Source of the DNA: Anaerococcus jeddahensis
GTDB lineage: Bacteria > Bacillota > Clostridia > Tissierellales > Peptoniphilaceae
NCBI RefSeq assembly: GCF_001182725.1
Contig: NZ_CWHU01000005.1
Span: 434,001-498,000 of the forward strand
Length of the DNA: 64,000 nucleotides
Direction: 5' to 3'
Positions 1 to 9,279 of the stretch are shown piece by piece. Numbering within the stretch: the first letter of the stretch is position 1; every line of letters starts with the position of its first letter. Both the position numbers and the translations under genes were made by a program. Below the pieces are notes generated by a model that had not been told where the DNA came from, made no database searches, and saw only the letters and a program-made list of their open reading frames with translations.

Positions 1-2
1 TG

Positions 3-92
3 GATGATGCAGGATTTAACATTTGGGATCTAATAATTATTCTATTATGCATTCTGATGTTCTTTAATTTAAAGTTCAAGTTATTTTTATAA
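3..92 (+). CDS. ECF transporter T component, C-terminal end (partial)
   Basis: Only the last 29 codons are in the window; the gene starts upstream. The peptide ends in a hydrophobic segment (WDLIIILLCILMFF) followed by a short basic tail, like the last membrane helix of the T components at 12253-12966 and 37729-38457, which also sit directly before a double ECF ATPase. Position and hydropathy are the only evidence, but the gene order S-T-A is the same in the other two cassettes. As a T component it would be the membrane scaffold that couples ATP hydrolysis to the substrate-binding S protein. Confidence 0.7.
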   Translation, partial: DDAGFNIWDLIIILLCILMFFNLKFKLFL

Positions 93-104
93 GAGGTACG
101 AAAC

Positions 105-1520
105 ATGATTAATATAAATGAAGCTTCATATTCCTATAAGAGAAGCTTAGAAGAACAGTTAAAGAAAATTTCAATAAAGATTAATCAAGGAGAAGTTATC
201 TTATTATGCGGAAAATCTGGTTCTGGGAAAACAACTATAACAAAATTAATCAATGGATTGATTCCTCATTTTTTAGAGGGAAATTTATTAGGAAATATTT
301 TTATAAATGGGATAAACACAAAACAAATGAAGATATATGAAATTTCTGAAAAAGTGGGAACAATTTTTCAAAACCCCAAAACACAGTTTTTTAATTTAGA
401 TTCAGATAGTGAACTAACATTTGGATTAGAAAATTTAGGTGAAAACCCTGATAAAATAAAAAGACAAGTTTTTAAAGTGGTACGTGATTTGGGAATTGAA
501 AGATTAAAAAACAGAAATGTTTTTATGATGTCAGGTGGAGAAAAACAATTACTTGCTATTGCATCTATTTATGTTACCAATCCAGATGTATATGTGTTTG
601 ATGAACCTTCTGCAAATATTGATGAGTATGGCATTGAAAGAATAAGAGAGATGCTTATAAATCTTAAAGCTCAGGGCAAGACAATTATTATTTCTGAACA
701 TAGACTCTATTATTTAATGGATTTAATTGATAGAGCTATTTATTTACAAGACGGAAAAATAAAATATGTTTTTTCAAATGTGGAATTTTCTTCAATTACT
801 GACGAATCACGAAAGAAACTGGGACTTAGAACTTTTGTAAGAAAGAAAAATGATGATTTTACAAATCCTGTCACATTTTGTGAATCTGATGACTTTGTAG
901 TTTCAAATTTAGAATATGAAAATAAGAAACAAAAAATTTTAGATAAGATAAATATTTCCGGAAACAAGGGAGATATTATTGCAATAACTGGTAAAAATGG
1001 TCAAGGAAAAACAACATTAATGAGAATTTTATGTGGACTGTTGAAAGAAAACGAAGGAAAAATAAACTATAAAGGAAGTCCCATAAAATATAAAAAACGA
1101 AGAGAACTTTGTTATATGGTTATGCAAGATGTAATTCACCAGTTTTTTTCTGAATCTGTAAGAGATGAATTTAGTTTATTTGATTCTAAAATAGATGAAA
1201 AGCAAATAGATAATATTCTAGAAAAATTAGATCTTAAAAAATTAGATAATCGTCATCCTATGTGCTTATCAGGAGGTCAAATGCAGAGACTTTCTGTAGC
1301 ATTGGGGATGTTAATGGATAGAGAAATTATTATTTTGGACGAACCAACGAGTGGACTTGATTATACAAATATGCTCGAAATAAGCAAAGTCATTAAAGAA
1401 TTTTCAAATAATAAAATTATATTTATTGTTACGCATGATAATGAATTGATTGATAGTACATGTAATAAATTATTGGAGATTTGCGATGGCAGAATAAAAA
1501 GATTTTATGAAAGAAGGTAA
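105..1520 (+). CDS. ECF transporter double ATPase (fused EcfA-type)
   Basis: 471-residue protein with two ABC ATPase domains in one chain. The first domain has Walker A GKSGSGKTT (residues 36-44), Q-loop region FQNPKTQ, signature MSGGEKQ and Walker B VYVFDEP. The second has Walker A GKNGQGKTT near residue 295, signature LSGGQMQ and Walker B IIILDEP, followed by TSGLD. This layout is typical of ECF-type (CbiO/EcfA) ATPases that energise vitamin, metal or cofactor uptake. It follows the T component by 12 bases and precedes an ABC-exporter pair by 3 bases, so it is in one operon. Two fused paralogues lie at 12951 and 38454. The start is ATG at 105 with AGAGG seven bases upstream. The substrate cannot be told from the ATPase. 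Confidence 0.9.
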   Translation: MININEASYSYKRSLEEQLKKISIKINQGEVILLCGKSGSGKTTITKLINGLIPHFLEGNLLGNIFINGINTKQMKIYEISEKVGTIFQNPKTQFFNLDSDSELTFGLENLGENPDKIKRQVFKVVRDLGIERLKNRNVFMMSGGEKQLLAIASIYVTNPDVYVFDEPSANIDEYGIERIREMLINLKAQGKTIIISEHRLYYLMDLIDRAIYLQDGKIKYVFSNVEFSSITDESRKKLGLRTFVRKKNDDFTNPVTFCESDDFVVSNLEYENKKQKILDKINISGNKGDIIAITGKNGQGKTTLMRILCGLLKENEGKINYKGSPIKYKKRRELCYMVMQDVIHQFFSESVRDEFSLFDSKIDEKQIDNILEKLDLKKLDNRHPMCLSGGQMQRLSVALGMLMDREIIILDEPTSGLDYTNMLEISKVIKEFSNNKIIFIVTHDNELIDSTCNKLLEICDGRIKRFYERR

Positions 1521-1523
1521 AAG

Positions 1524-3236
1524 ATGGATATTTTAAAGGGACATAAAAGCAAGATTTTCGCAGCTGTATTCATTGCGATAATAGGAGTAGGATTTGGTGT
1601 AATACCTTATTTTTCTGTAGCAGCCATTATTAATAACTTGGTTGCAAAAAATACAAATTTAAATAATTATTATCCATATATTTTTGCTATATTTCTGGGA
1701 TTTATGGCAAGTATATTATTTCATGAAATATCTACTATTATTTCTCATAATCTTGCCTACAGGATTATTGAAGATAAAAGAAAGTTATTAGCTGACAAAT
1801 TAAGTAAAATTTCTATGGGAGAAGTTGAAAGAAAAAGCAGCGGACAGTGGTCTCAATTTATGGTGGAAACACTTGATAAAATGGAAAAACCGATTGCTCA
1901 TGTGATTCCAGAAGTTATTGCTAATATATTCATTCCTATAGTATTGATCATAACAATTTTTATAATGGACTGGAGAATAGGAATTGCAAATTTACTTACA
2001 ATTCCATTGGGATTATTGTTCTCAATGTTAATGATGCGAGGTTATGAAGAAAAATCTAAAAGATACCAAGAAGCAGCTAAAGCTATGAATACGACAATGG
2101 TTGAATATGTAAATGGTATTAAAGTTATAAAAGCATTTAATAAATCAGCATCATCATTTGGGAAATTTAGAAAGACTGTTGAAGAGAATAAGAACGCAAT
2201 GCTTGATTGGTATTTGAGTGTTTGTTTTTCAATGACAGCAACTATGGAAACTATCCCGTCAACTATGGTATTCGTTTTACCAGCTTCCTTGTATTTCTTT
2301 ATGAAGGGTAGTGTTGAAGTAGGGACTCTTATCATGTGTATATTGCTATCATATGCTTCATATAAACCATTAATAAAAGCTATGAGTCATATGGAAACAA
2401 TAGCAAATATAAAAGTTGTATTTGAAGAAATAAAAAAAATAATGGAAATTCCTAACTTAAAAAGAGGAGAAGAAGTAAGAGATATAAAATCTTATGATGT
2501 AGAGTTTAAAGATGTTACATTTGCATATGAAGAGTCAAAGAATGTATTAAATAATATTTCGTTTAAAGCAAATGAAAATGAGTTAACTGCAATCGTTGGA
2601 AATTCAGGTAGTGGAAAGTCTACTATTACAAAACTAATCGCAGGATTTTGGAATGTTTCTAATGGAGAAATTTTAATTGGAAAAACAAATTTGAACGAAT
2701 TGCCTTTAAAACAGAATATGGAGCTTGTTAGCTATGTGTCGCAAGAAAACTTTCTTTTTAATAAAACAATATTAGAAAATTTAAAGATGGCGAAGGAAGA
2801 TGCGAGTATGGATGAAATTAAAGAGGCTTGTGAAAAAGCGAGTTGCTATAATTTTATAAAGGGTCTACCAAATGGATATCAAACTATTGTAGGGAAGGGA
2901 GGAGCAAATCTTTCTGGAGGAGAAAAGCAAAGAATTGCAATAGCTAGGTGTTTTTTAAAGAATAGTCCTATTGTACTACTTGATGAAGCAACAGCATATT
3001 CTGATCCTGACAATGAATCAGTTATTCAACAGTCTATTGATAAGTTAATTAAAGATAAAACAGTGATTATGGTAGCTCACAGGTTATCTACAATTGTAAA
3101 TGCAAATAAAATAATTGTGGTGGATAATGGAGAAGTAATTGAAGAAGGTACTCATAAACAATTACTCGAGTTAAATGGGAGATACAAAAAAATGTGGGAT
3201 GTATATACAGAATCTAAAGAAATCGAGGTGATATAA
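1524..3236 (+). CDS. ABC exporter-fold half-transporter, first of pair
   Basis: 570-residue fused membrane plus ATPase protein. Hydrophobic helices fill about residues 1-320, including the EYVNGIKVIKAF coupling-helix region. The nucleotide-binding domain has Walker A GNSGSGKST (about 360-368), signature LSGGEKQR (about 463), Walker B VLLDEAT (about 485) and H-loop AHRLS. All catalytic residues look intact, so this half should hydrolyse ATP. It is followed after one base by its partner at 3238, as expected for a heterodimer. Pairs of this type next to ECF genes resemble the YbtP/YbtQ and IrtA/IrtB group, which have an exporter fold but import metallophores; drug export is the alternative. Direction of transport is inference. 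Confidence 0.85.
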   Translation: MDILKGHKSKIFAAVFIAIIGVGFGVIPYFSVAAIINNLVAKNTNLNNYYPYIFAIFLGFMASILFHEISTIISHNLAYRIIEDKRKLLADKLSKISMGEVERKSSGQWSQFMVETLDKMEKPIAHVIPEVIANIFIPIVLIITIFIMDWRIGIANLLTIPLGLLFSMLMMRGYEEKSKRYQEAAKAMNTTMVEYVNGIKVIKAFNKSASSFGKFRKTVEENKNAMLDWYLSVCFSMTATMETIPSTMVFVLPASLYFFMKGSVEVGTLIMCILLSYASYKPLIKAMSHMETIANIKVVFEEIKKIMEIPNLKRGEEVRDIKSYDVEFKDVTFAYEESKNVLNNISFKANENELTAIVGNSGSGKSTITKLIAGFWNVSNGEILIGKTNLNELPLKQNMELVSYVSQENFLFNKTILENLKMAKEDASMDEIKEACEKASCYNFIKGLPNGYQTIVGKGGANLSGGEKQRIAIARCFLKNSPIVLLDEATAYSDPDNESVIQQSIDKLIKDKTVIMVAHRLSTIVNANKIIVVDNGEVIEEGTHKQLLELNGRYKKMWDVYTESKEIEVI

Positions 3237-3237
3237 A

Positions 3238-4980
3238 GTGAGAGAATTGATAAAAACTTTATATGAGGTGTCAGGGTCATATTCAAATAAAATAACAAAA
3301 ATGCTCATTTTTGATGTATTTAAGGGAGTATTTGAAGGAGTTTCTTTAGGCGCAATTCTATTATGTTTGACCAAAATTTGTGAAAATATATTTACGAACC
3401 AAAGCATTTTAATGAAAGATGTGTATATTGTTTTTATTATTGCAGCTATAAGTTTGGTGGGGAAAATTATATTTGGATATCTGGCTGATAAAAACAAATA
3501 TATTGCTTCGTACAATTTAGGAGCAGAAAATAGATTATATATTGGTGATCGTTTAAAAAATGTAAACATGGGATATTTCAGCACAAATTCTTTAGGGAAT
3601 ATAGCAGGAGCATTGTCAACTGTTATAGGTGAACTTGAAACAATAGGAGTTTTTATTATTGAGCAAATGCTTGTAGGTACAATACAGACACTAATTATGG
3701 TTATTTTCATACTACCTTATGATTTTGCAACAGCTATAATTATATTGTTGACTTTGATTGTTGGAACCTTAGTAAACTTATTCACACAAAAAAGCACAGA
3801 TCAACTAACAGAGAGATTGTTAGGACTTAAATTGGATTTAAGTGAAAAAATGCTTGAGTATGTAAATGGGATAGGAATAACTAAAGCATTTGGAAAAGAT
3901 CAAAATACAGTTAAGGAACTAAACGAAAGTATTACAAAAAGTCGCAAAGGTTTCCTTGCTGTAGAAAAAATTTTAGTTCCAACACAGTTTTTATTCTTGT
4001 TAGTATTTAAACTTGGTATTTGTGTGATAATTTTTAGTTCTATAATAAGATATTTATCAGGGGATATTGAAGTTACTAAAGCTATTATATTAATTGTTAT
4101 GAGTTTTGTTGTTTTTTCTGGATTTGAATTAGCAGGAAGTATGCAGAGTATTAAGGGTGTTGCCGTACGAAATCTTAATACTGTTATAAATTTAAGAAAT
4201 TTGCCTGTAATTGAAGAAGGTGAAATGACAGAAGTAGATAAAGCAGAAATATCAATGAACAATATTTCATTTTCTTATGGAAAAGAAAATCTTTTCAATA
4301 ATATAAGTATGCTTGTTCCAGATGGGAAAACTACTGCTCTTGTTGGATTTTCAGGAAGTGGTAAAACAACACTTTGCAATTTAATGGCGAGGTTTTGGGA
4401 TGTAAATTCTGGCGAAGTAAAAGTTGGAAATCTAAATATTAAACAGTACAAGTATGATGAATTGCTTTCAAATTTTAGCTTTGTTTTTCAAGACGTGTAT
4501 CTTTTTGATGATACCATAAAAAACAATATTAAGTTTGGTAATCCAAATGCAACAGATGAAGAAATGATAGATATTGCCAAAAAAGCTCAGTGCCATGATT
4601 TTATTATGAAATTGCCACAAGCTTATGAAACTGTTTTGCAAGAAGGGGGTTCAAATCTATCGGGTGGTGAGCGTCAACGAATTTCTATTGCAAGAGCCAT
4701 GTTAAAACAGAGTAGGTTTGTAGTTCTTGATGAGGCAACTTCGAGCGTAGATCCAGAAAATGAAAAAGAATTATTGATTGCTTTGAAAAACTTATTAAAA
4801 GGCAAAACCGTTATTGTAATTGCACACAAGCTTTCTACTGTAAAAAATGCAGATCAGATAGTTGTTTTAAAAGATGGTGTTATAAAACAAGTAGGAACAC
4901 ATAGTGAACTTGCATCTAAACATGGAATATATAAGGATTTTATTGAAATCAGAAAACAATCTGATAAGTGGAAGATTTAA
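3238..4980 (+). CDS. ABC exporter-fold half-transporter, second of pair
   Basis: 580 residues, GTG start one base after the stop of the previous gene, with GAGGTGAT upstream. The membrane domain is in the first 320 residues, with the conserved EYVNGIGITKAFGK segment. The ATPase domain has Walker A GFSGSGKTT (about 366-374), Q-loop FQDVYLF, signature LSGGERQR (about 474), Walker B VVLDEAT and H-loop AHKLS. It partners the protein at 1524. The C-terminal tail QSDKWKI is shared in style with the second halves of the other pairs in the window (for example AESWKLNN and SKEWKIVQ), supporting common descent. The stretch just after its stop contains the remains of an ECF ATPase. Confidence 0.85.
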   Translation: MRELIKTLYEVSGSYSNKITKMLIFDVFKGVFEGVSLGAILLCLTKICENIFTNQSILMKDVYIVFIIAAISLVGKIIFGYLADKNKYIASYNLGAENRLYIGDRLKNVNMGYFSTNSLGNIAGALSTVIGELETIGVFIIEQMLVGTIQTLIMVIFILPYDFATAIIILLTLIVGTLVNLFTQKSTDQLTERLLGLKLDLSEKMLEYVNGIGITKAFGKDQNTVKELNESITKSRKGFLAVEKILVPTQFLFLLVFKLGICVIIFSSIIRYLSGDIEVTKAIILIVMSFVVFSGFELAGSMQSIKGVAVRNLNTVINLRNLPVIEEGEMTEVDKAEISMNNISFSYGKENLFNNISMLVPDGKTTALVGFSGSGKTTLCNLMARFWDVNSGEVKVGNLNIKQYKYDELLSNFSFVFQDVYLFDDTIKNNIKFGNPNATDEEMIDIAKKAQCHDFIMKLPQAYETVLQEGGSNLSGGERQRISIARAMLKQSRFVVLDEATSSVDPENEKELLIALKNLLKGKTVIVIAHKLSTVKNADQIVVLKDGVIKQVGTHSELASKHGIYKDFIEIRKQSDKWKI

Positions 4981-4982
4981 AT

Positions 4983-5060
4983 TTGAGTAATAGATCAATC
5001 TTAATTTTTGACGAACCTACAAGTGGTTTGGATTTTAAGAATATGAAAAAAGGAGGATGA
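4983..5060 (+). pseudogene. Fossil of an ECF ATPase Walker B region
   Basis: The 80 bases between the ABC gene and the MATE gene translate in one frame to a peptide containing ILIFDEPTSGLDFKNMKK and then stop. This aligns with KILFFDEPTSGLDYRNMK of the ECF ATPase at 38454. It has lost everything before Walker B and everything after the D-loop, and its last bases serve as the ribosome-binding site of the MATE gene. In the cassette at 33.6-39.8 kb the ECF ATPase lies downstream of the ABC pair. The remnant suggests that this cassette once had, or recombined with, that gene order. Confidence 0.8.
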
Positions 5061-5064
5061 TTTT

Positions 5065-6429
5065 ATGAAACAAGATATGAAAGAACAATTATTAACAAAA
5101 AGACCCATAGATTTACTTTTTCAATTATCTGTCCCTGCTGTAATAGGAATGATAGTAATAGGTCTTTATCCACTAATGGATGGAATTTTTGCAGGAAATA
5201 TTATAGGACAAACTGCAATGACAGCTTGTGGTGTAGCTATGCCACTTACCTTTTTTAATAGTGGAGTATCTACACTCATAGGTGTAGGTTCAGCATCGGT
5301 TTTATCAAGAGCTATAGGAAAGGGCGACCAAAAAACAGTTGATAAAATTATGGGGAATTTAATCTTTTGGGTTATTCTATTCTCATCAATTATTACAATA
5401 GGCGGAATTTTACTTGCACCACATTTTTTAGATATGGTTGGAGCAAGTGGAGAAATTAAAGAATATGGTATCAGATATTTACGAGTAATTTTCATTGGTT
5501 CTTTCTTTGTAAACTTTACTCAATCAGCAAACATGGTTATGCGTGGAGAAGGATTAATGAAAAAAGCAATGCTCATTATGGGGCTAGGGGCTTTTTTAAA
5601 CATAATTCTTGATCCCATACTAATGAAATTAATGGGGAAATACGCAATAGAAGGGGCTGCACTTGCAACTATTACAGCACAATTTGTTCAAGCAATAATA
5701 ACACTCCATTACTTCAAATATAAAAGTAAAGCAGTAAAAATAAATAAAATCAAACCTGATCAGGAAATAAAAAAAGAAATGTTTGGCGTAGGGTCATCTG
5801 CTATGATGATGCAAATTTTATTTATGATTCAACAAACAATGCTATATAAAATGTCATTTAAATATGGCGGAGATACAAATGCTATCTTGATGGCAGCAAC
5901 ACTTAGAATATATGCCTTTTCATTCATTCCACTTTGGGGAATGAGTCAAGGATTGCAGCCTGTTGTCGGAACAAACTTCGGAGCAAAGCAATATGACAGA
6001 GTAAGGCAAGCAATGAAGGTATTTTCTATCGGAGGATTAGTTCTTGCATCAATATTTTGGATACCAGCATTAGCATTTTCAAAGAATATACTTTCCTTAT
6101 TTGGAGTAGAAGAAAGTATTATAACTCAAGGGATAGGGAACTTTAGATTATTTTATTCTATCTTTATCCTATATGGAGTAATGGTAATGACTATAACATT
6201 CTTCCAATCAATAGGAAACGCAAAAAAAGCCGGCATAATAGTAATGCTAAGACAGTTATTTTTATTCGTACCTGCCATGATTATTTTACCAATGATATTT
6301 GGAGTTAAAGCAGTATGGTTTGCAGAACCCCTTGTAGATTTAATTATGATAATAGCTGGTGTAGTAATGATGTTTGGGGAATTAAATAGGATGGATAAAA
6401 TTAGTTTGAAAAATTCAAGTAATGAATAA
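5065..6429 (+). CDS. MATE family multidrug/sodium antiporter
   Basis: 454-residue polytopic membrane protein with about 12 hydrophobic helices and no ATPase. It begins with RPIDLLFQLSVPAVIGMIV and has the Asp/Asn-rich first helix and the paired-half layout of MATE exporters (MepA/DinF type). These move cationic or lipophilic compounds out in exchange for Na+ or H+. It is very similar along its length to the MATE protein at 17965: the first 41 bases of the two genes are identical, after which synonymous differences accumulate. The ribosome-binding site is AAAGGAGG seven bases before ATG. It ends the operon that starts with the ECF genes, so it may export a by-product or toxic analogue of the imported compound; that link is inference. 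Confidence 0.9.
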   Translation: MKQDMKEQLLTKRPIDLLFQLSVPAVIGMIVIGLYPLMDGIFAGNIIGQTAMTACGVAMPLTFFNSGVSTLIGVGSASVLSRAIGKGDQKTVDKIMGNLIFWVILFSSIITIGGILLAPHFLDMVGASGEIKEYGIRYLRVIFIGSFFVNFTQSANMVMRGEGLMKKAMLIMGLGAFLNIILDPILMKLMGKYAIEGAALATITAQFVQAIITLHYFKYKSKAVKINKIKPDQEIKKEMFGVGSSAMMMQILFMIQQTMLYKMSFKYGGDTNAILMAATLRIYAFSFIPLWGMSQGLQPVVGTNFGAKQYDRVRQAMKVFSIGGLVLASIFWIPALAFSKNILSLFGVEESIITQGIGNFRLFYSIFILYGVMVMTITFFQSIGNAKKAGIIVMLRQLFLFVPAMIILPMIFGVKAVWFAEPLVDLIMIIAGVVMMFGELNRMDKISLKNSSNE

Positions 6430-6462
6430 TAAGTAGGTTTATTTAAAAGAATGGAGGGAAAT

Positions 6463-6522
6463 ATGCAAATAAAGATAATTAAAGTAAATTTACCTTTTTT
6501 CTTTGGTTTATTCTGTTTATAA
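6463..6522 (+). CDS. Possible 19-residue leader peptide
   Basis: A very short reading frame (MQIKIIKVNLPFFFGLFCL) preceded by GGAGGG four bases upstream. It lies after the MATE gene and about 60 bases before a strong hairpin terminator. The same arrangement, with a different 33-residue peptide, follows the second MATE gene at 19403. A leader peptide controlling an attenuator is one reading; chance is another. Nothing is known of the product. Confidence 0.3.
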   Translation: MQIKIIKVNLPFFFGLFCL

Positions 6523-6583
6523 GCTATATAACTCAGTTAAAAAATTAAATATAATTCTTATCAGAAAGAGTTTCTTTCATTTT

Positions 6584-6625
6584 AGAGGACTAGCCATGCC
6601 CAAGAGCAGGAGTCCTCTTTTTTTG
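6584..6625 (+). terminator. Rho-independent terminator after MATE gene
   Basis: AGAGGACT at 6584-6591 pairs with AGTCCTCT at 6611-6618 and is followed by a run of T. The stem and the 30 bases before it (TTTCTTTCATTTT) are shared with the hairpin at 19548, and the GAGGA/TCCTC stem also with the one at 39968. Confidence 0.85.
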
Positions 6626-7038
6626 TTCCTTGAACTTACAAGCATACATGAAGACTGAAAAACAGAAAACCTTATAGTAAAAGAATACTCATCTGATATT
6701 GGTAGATAAAAATCAATATTTTACATACCTTTTAACACTTTTAAAAAGGGATGTGCAAAATCACAAAAATTCATTCTAAAAATAAAGCATTAAATTGTAT
6801 CCAAATAGAGAAAGTTTGAGACCCTCCTTAAAGAACAGAATCATTACATAAAAATCAAATATTATATTTGACCTATTGGTATTCGTACAGGAATACTGAT
6901 GGGTCTTTTTTAATCTAAATTTTTTAATTATTTAATTTTTACTCAAAACCACTCCCTGTGTCCTAAGGAATATAGAGGAAAGAAAATTAGGGTTAAAAAT
7001 AGCCTTAATTTCTTTGCCTGTGATATAGGGGGTGGAGT
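6626..7038. other. Intergenic stretch with a second terminator
   Basis: About 410 bases without a gene. The only clear structure is a long hairpin at 6870-6904 (GACCTATTGGTATTC pairing with GAATACTGATGGGTC through several G-T pairs), followed by TTTTTT. It can act as a terminator before the recombinase module. Nothing else recognisable was found; the left element boundary could lie here. Confidence 0.5.
6870..6911 (+). terminator. Rho-independent terminator before recombinase module
   Basis: A 15-bp stem with G-T pairs and a GTACA loop, followed by six T. It isolates the recombinase genes from the upstream transport operon. Confidence 0.7.
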
Positions 7039-7248
7039 ATGAGAGTAGAAAAGTTTGAAGGCAGAAAAGAAATTTTAAAAACTGAATATACAGAAAGGGA
7101 TTTAAAGGCAGAGCTTAACTTTTATCTATCGGATAAATTCATCCAAGACCTATTTTTGTTAGATGAAATTAGCCTTGAAGAATATAGAAAAATCAGGAGA
7201 GAAAACATTAAAAAATTCAAACCTATTCTTTCAGAATTATTGCTATAA
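7039..7248 (+). CDS. Small SHOCT-like protein of recombinase module
   Basis: 69 residues, charged and helical, with the pattern DLFLLDEISLEEYRKIRRENIKK. This resembles the short C-terminal (SHOCT-type) helical hairpin, in which a Leu-rich turn is followed by an EEY/EEF-x-KI motif. It lies just before the large serine recombinase trio; a shorter protein with the same helical pattern (LINDKEYTKIKNRIE) precedes the recombinase at 40424. Small proteins of this kind commonly sit before recombinase genes in clostridial integrative elements, where a role as accessory or directionality factor is possible but not shown. ATG start with GGGGGTGG upstream. Confidence 0.6.
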   Translation: MRVEKFEGRKEILKTEYTERDLKAELNFYLSDKFIQDLFLLDEISLEEYRKIRRENIKKFKPILSELLL

Positions 7249-7307
7249 GACTTGATAAATACTCACTTGTACGGGAATATAGCACTAAGAGAAAGAGAGG
7301 TGAGACG

Positions 7308-8870
7308 ATGAAAAAGATAACCAAAATAGAAGCAAATCAAAAAGAGGAATCGATATTAAGAGTCGCTGCCTATGCAAGAGTATCGACAGATGAGGATGCT
7401 CAGCTAGTAAGTCTTAAAACGCAAAAATCACACTACGAAAAGATGATATCTGAGAACAAGTCATATACATTTACAGGTTTATACTATGACGAAGGCATTA
7501 CTGGAACCAAGAAAGAATGTAGAGACGGTCTTCTAAAAATGCTAAAAGATTGTGAAGATGGAAAAATAGACTTCATCCTAACTAAATCAATCTCAAGACT
7601 TGCAAGAAACACAACAGACTGTTTGGAAATTGTAAGAAGACTTCTTGATTTAAACATTGGTATCTATTTTGAAAAAGAAAATATTGATACCAGAACCATG
7701 GAAAGTGAGTTGATGCTATCCATACTTTCATCCCTGGCAGAAAGTGAATCCAGGTCTATATCAGAAAATAACAAGTGGTCCATAAAGAAAAGATTTCAAA
7801 ATGGAACGTTCATTATATCAAGCCCACCCTATGGCTATGAGAATATAGACGGAAAGATGGTAGTGAATGAAGAAGAAGGCAAGATTATAAAAGAAATATT
7901 TAAACAGTATCTTTCAGGTAAGGGAACGCATAAAATTGCAGAAGATTTAAATAAGAGAAAGATTAAAGGACAAAAAGGTGCAAGCTGGCATGGGTCGACT
8001 ATAAATGGAATCTTAAAAAATGAAAAATATATAGGCGATGTCATCTACCAAAAAACTTATACAGATGAAAATTATAATAGACATAAAAATAATGGAGAAG
8101 AAGACCAATATAAGATTATTGATAACCATGAAGCCATTGTAAGTAGAGAGGATTTTGAAAAAGTACAAGACCTAATAAAGATAAGGGCTATAGCAAAAGG
8201 AAACGGAAAAGACACTAAAAGATATCAAAATAGATATAGCCTATCGGGGAAAATCAAGTGTGGTGAGTGTGGTTCAAGCTTTAAAAGAAGGCATCACTAT
8301 AATGGCAAAGATAAATATATAGCTTGGACCTGTAGTGAGCACCTAAAAGATATCAATAAGTGTTCTATGAAGTTTATAAAAGACAAGGGCATAAAACTGG
8401 AATTTGTAACTTTAGTTAACAAGCTAATCTTTGGAAAAGATAGAATTCTAATGCCACTCTTAGAAACACTAAAGAGAGTGGACAGCAATGAAGAAGTCGA
8501 GAAGATAAATAAAATCGAAGAAAGCTTAGAAAAAATAAAGGAAAGAAAAGAAGTTCTAAACAAACTAATAAGATCAGGCGTTTTAGATGCAAGTATTTAC
8601 GCAAAAGAAAGCAGTGAAATTTCAAGTGAAGAAAGAAATCTACTCATGGAAAAGGAAAGAAGCAAAAAAGCCATCCTTGGAAATGATGAAGAAATAAGAG
8701 AGCTTGAAAAACTAATAGGAATCTTAGATAAAAGTAAAATGATAGATCACTTTGAAGATGACTTGCTTGAAGAAATCATTGACCACATTCAGGTTGTTAA
8801 TAGAGAGACTCTTGATTTTCATTTAAAGTGTGGACTTGTATTAAGAGAGGAAGTGAGAAAAGATGTCTAG
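7308..8870 (+). CDS. Large serine recombinase (site-specific integrase)
   Basis: 520 residues. The resolvase-type catalytic domain has [13 protein letters not shown] with nucleophile Ser26, then the TKSISRLARNTTDCL active-site arginine segment. It is followed by the recombinase domain (about 170-290, including the GILKNEKYIGDVIYQKTY motif) and a zinc ribbon (KCGECGSSF with a later WTCSEH). A long coiled coil rich in Lys and Glu follows (about 400-480). This is the full layout of large serine recombinases (TnpX/TndX type), which insert and excise integrative elements through a Ser-DNA intermediate. It overlaps the next gene by 8 bases, and three recombinase genes are coupled here. RBS GAGAGGTGAG. 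Confidence 0.93.
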   Translation: MKKITKIEANQKEESILRVAAYARVSTDEDAQLVSLKTQKSHYEKMISENKSYTFTGLYYDEGITGTKKECRDGLLKMLKDCEDGKIDFILTKSISRLARNTTDCLEIVRRLLDLNIGIYFEKENIDTRTMESELMLSILSSLAESESRSISENNKWSIKKRFQNGTFIISSPPYGYENIDGKMVVNEEEGKIIKEIFKQYLSGKGTHKIAEDLNKRKIKGQKGASWHGSTINGILKNEKYIGDVIYQKTYTDENYNRHKNNGEEDQYKIIDNHEAIVSREDFEKVQDLIKIRAIAKGNGKDTKRYQNRYSLSGKIKCGECGSSFKRRHHYNGKDKYIAWTCSEHLKDINKCSMKFIKDKGIKLEFVTLVNKLIFGKDRILMPLLETLKRVDSNEEVEKINKIEESLEKIKERKEVLNKLIRSGVLDASIYAKESSEISSEERNLLMEKERSKKAILGNDEEIRELEKLIGILDKSKMIDHFEDDLLEEIIDHIQVVNRETLDFHLKCGLVLREEVRKDV

Positions 8871-9279
8871 ACTATGTTATGGCTATACCATAAGAGACGG
8901 AAGTTTAGAAGTTGAAGAAAAAGAAGCAGAGAATATAAGAAAAATCTTTAAAAACTATCTTGCTGGCAATGCACTTATAAAGTCGGCAGACCTTGCAGGC
9001 TTGAAGAAAAACAGCTCCAGTGTCAAAAGAATATTAACCAATGAAAAATATTTCGGCAATGACATCTATCCCAAGATAATGGATAGAGAAAGCTTTGAAA
9101 AGGCAGGTCGAATGCTAAAAGAAAGGGCAGAGGCAATGGGACGAGTTTGGGAAAAGGAAGAAGAGATTATTAAAGTTCCTTGTAAGTTTAGATATAAAGA
9201 AGAAGGAGTTTTACCACTAGAACCCTTTGAACGAGCAAGCCACCAGTACAATTTAATCGAGGTGATAGATGATGAATAA
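8863..9279 (+). CDS. Recombinase-domain protein lacking the catalytic domain
   Basis: 138 residues that match only the middle part of a large serine recombinase: [29 protein letters not shown] and [18 protein letters not shown] correspond to the DNA-binding recombinase domain. There is no Ser active site, no zinc ribbon and no coiled coil. It overlaps both neighbours (8 bases upstream, 11 downstream), so it is translated with them. Catalytic-dead middle partners of this kind recur in three-recombinase modules of clostridial elements. It may bind the attachment site as an accessory subunit. It could also be a shrunken relic, but the frame is intact. Confidence 0.8.
   Translation: MSRLCYGYTIRDGSLEVEEKEAENIRKIFKNYLAGNALIKSADLAGLKKNSSSVKRILTNEKYFGNDIYPKIMDRESFEKAGRMLKERAEAMGRVWEKEEEIIKVPCKFRYKEEGVLPLEPFERASHQYNLIEVIDDE

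Noticed and set aside
3171..3710. 179-codon minus-strand frame over the ABC gene
   Set aside because: It is the mirror of the real coding strand, with composition set by the gene beneath and no ribosome-binding site or family match.
6626..6869. Possible small gene or attachment site in the 6.6-6.9 kb gap
   Set aside because: No frame with a ribosome-binding site and no repeat matching the far side of the recombinase module was found by eye.
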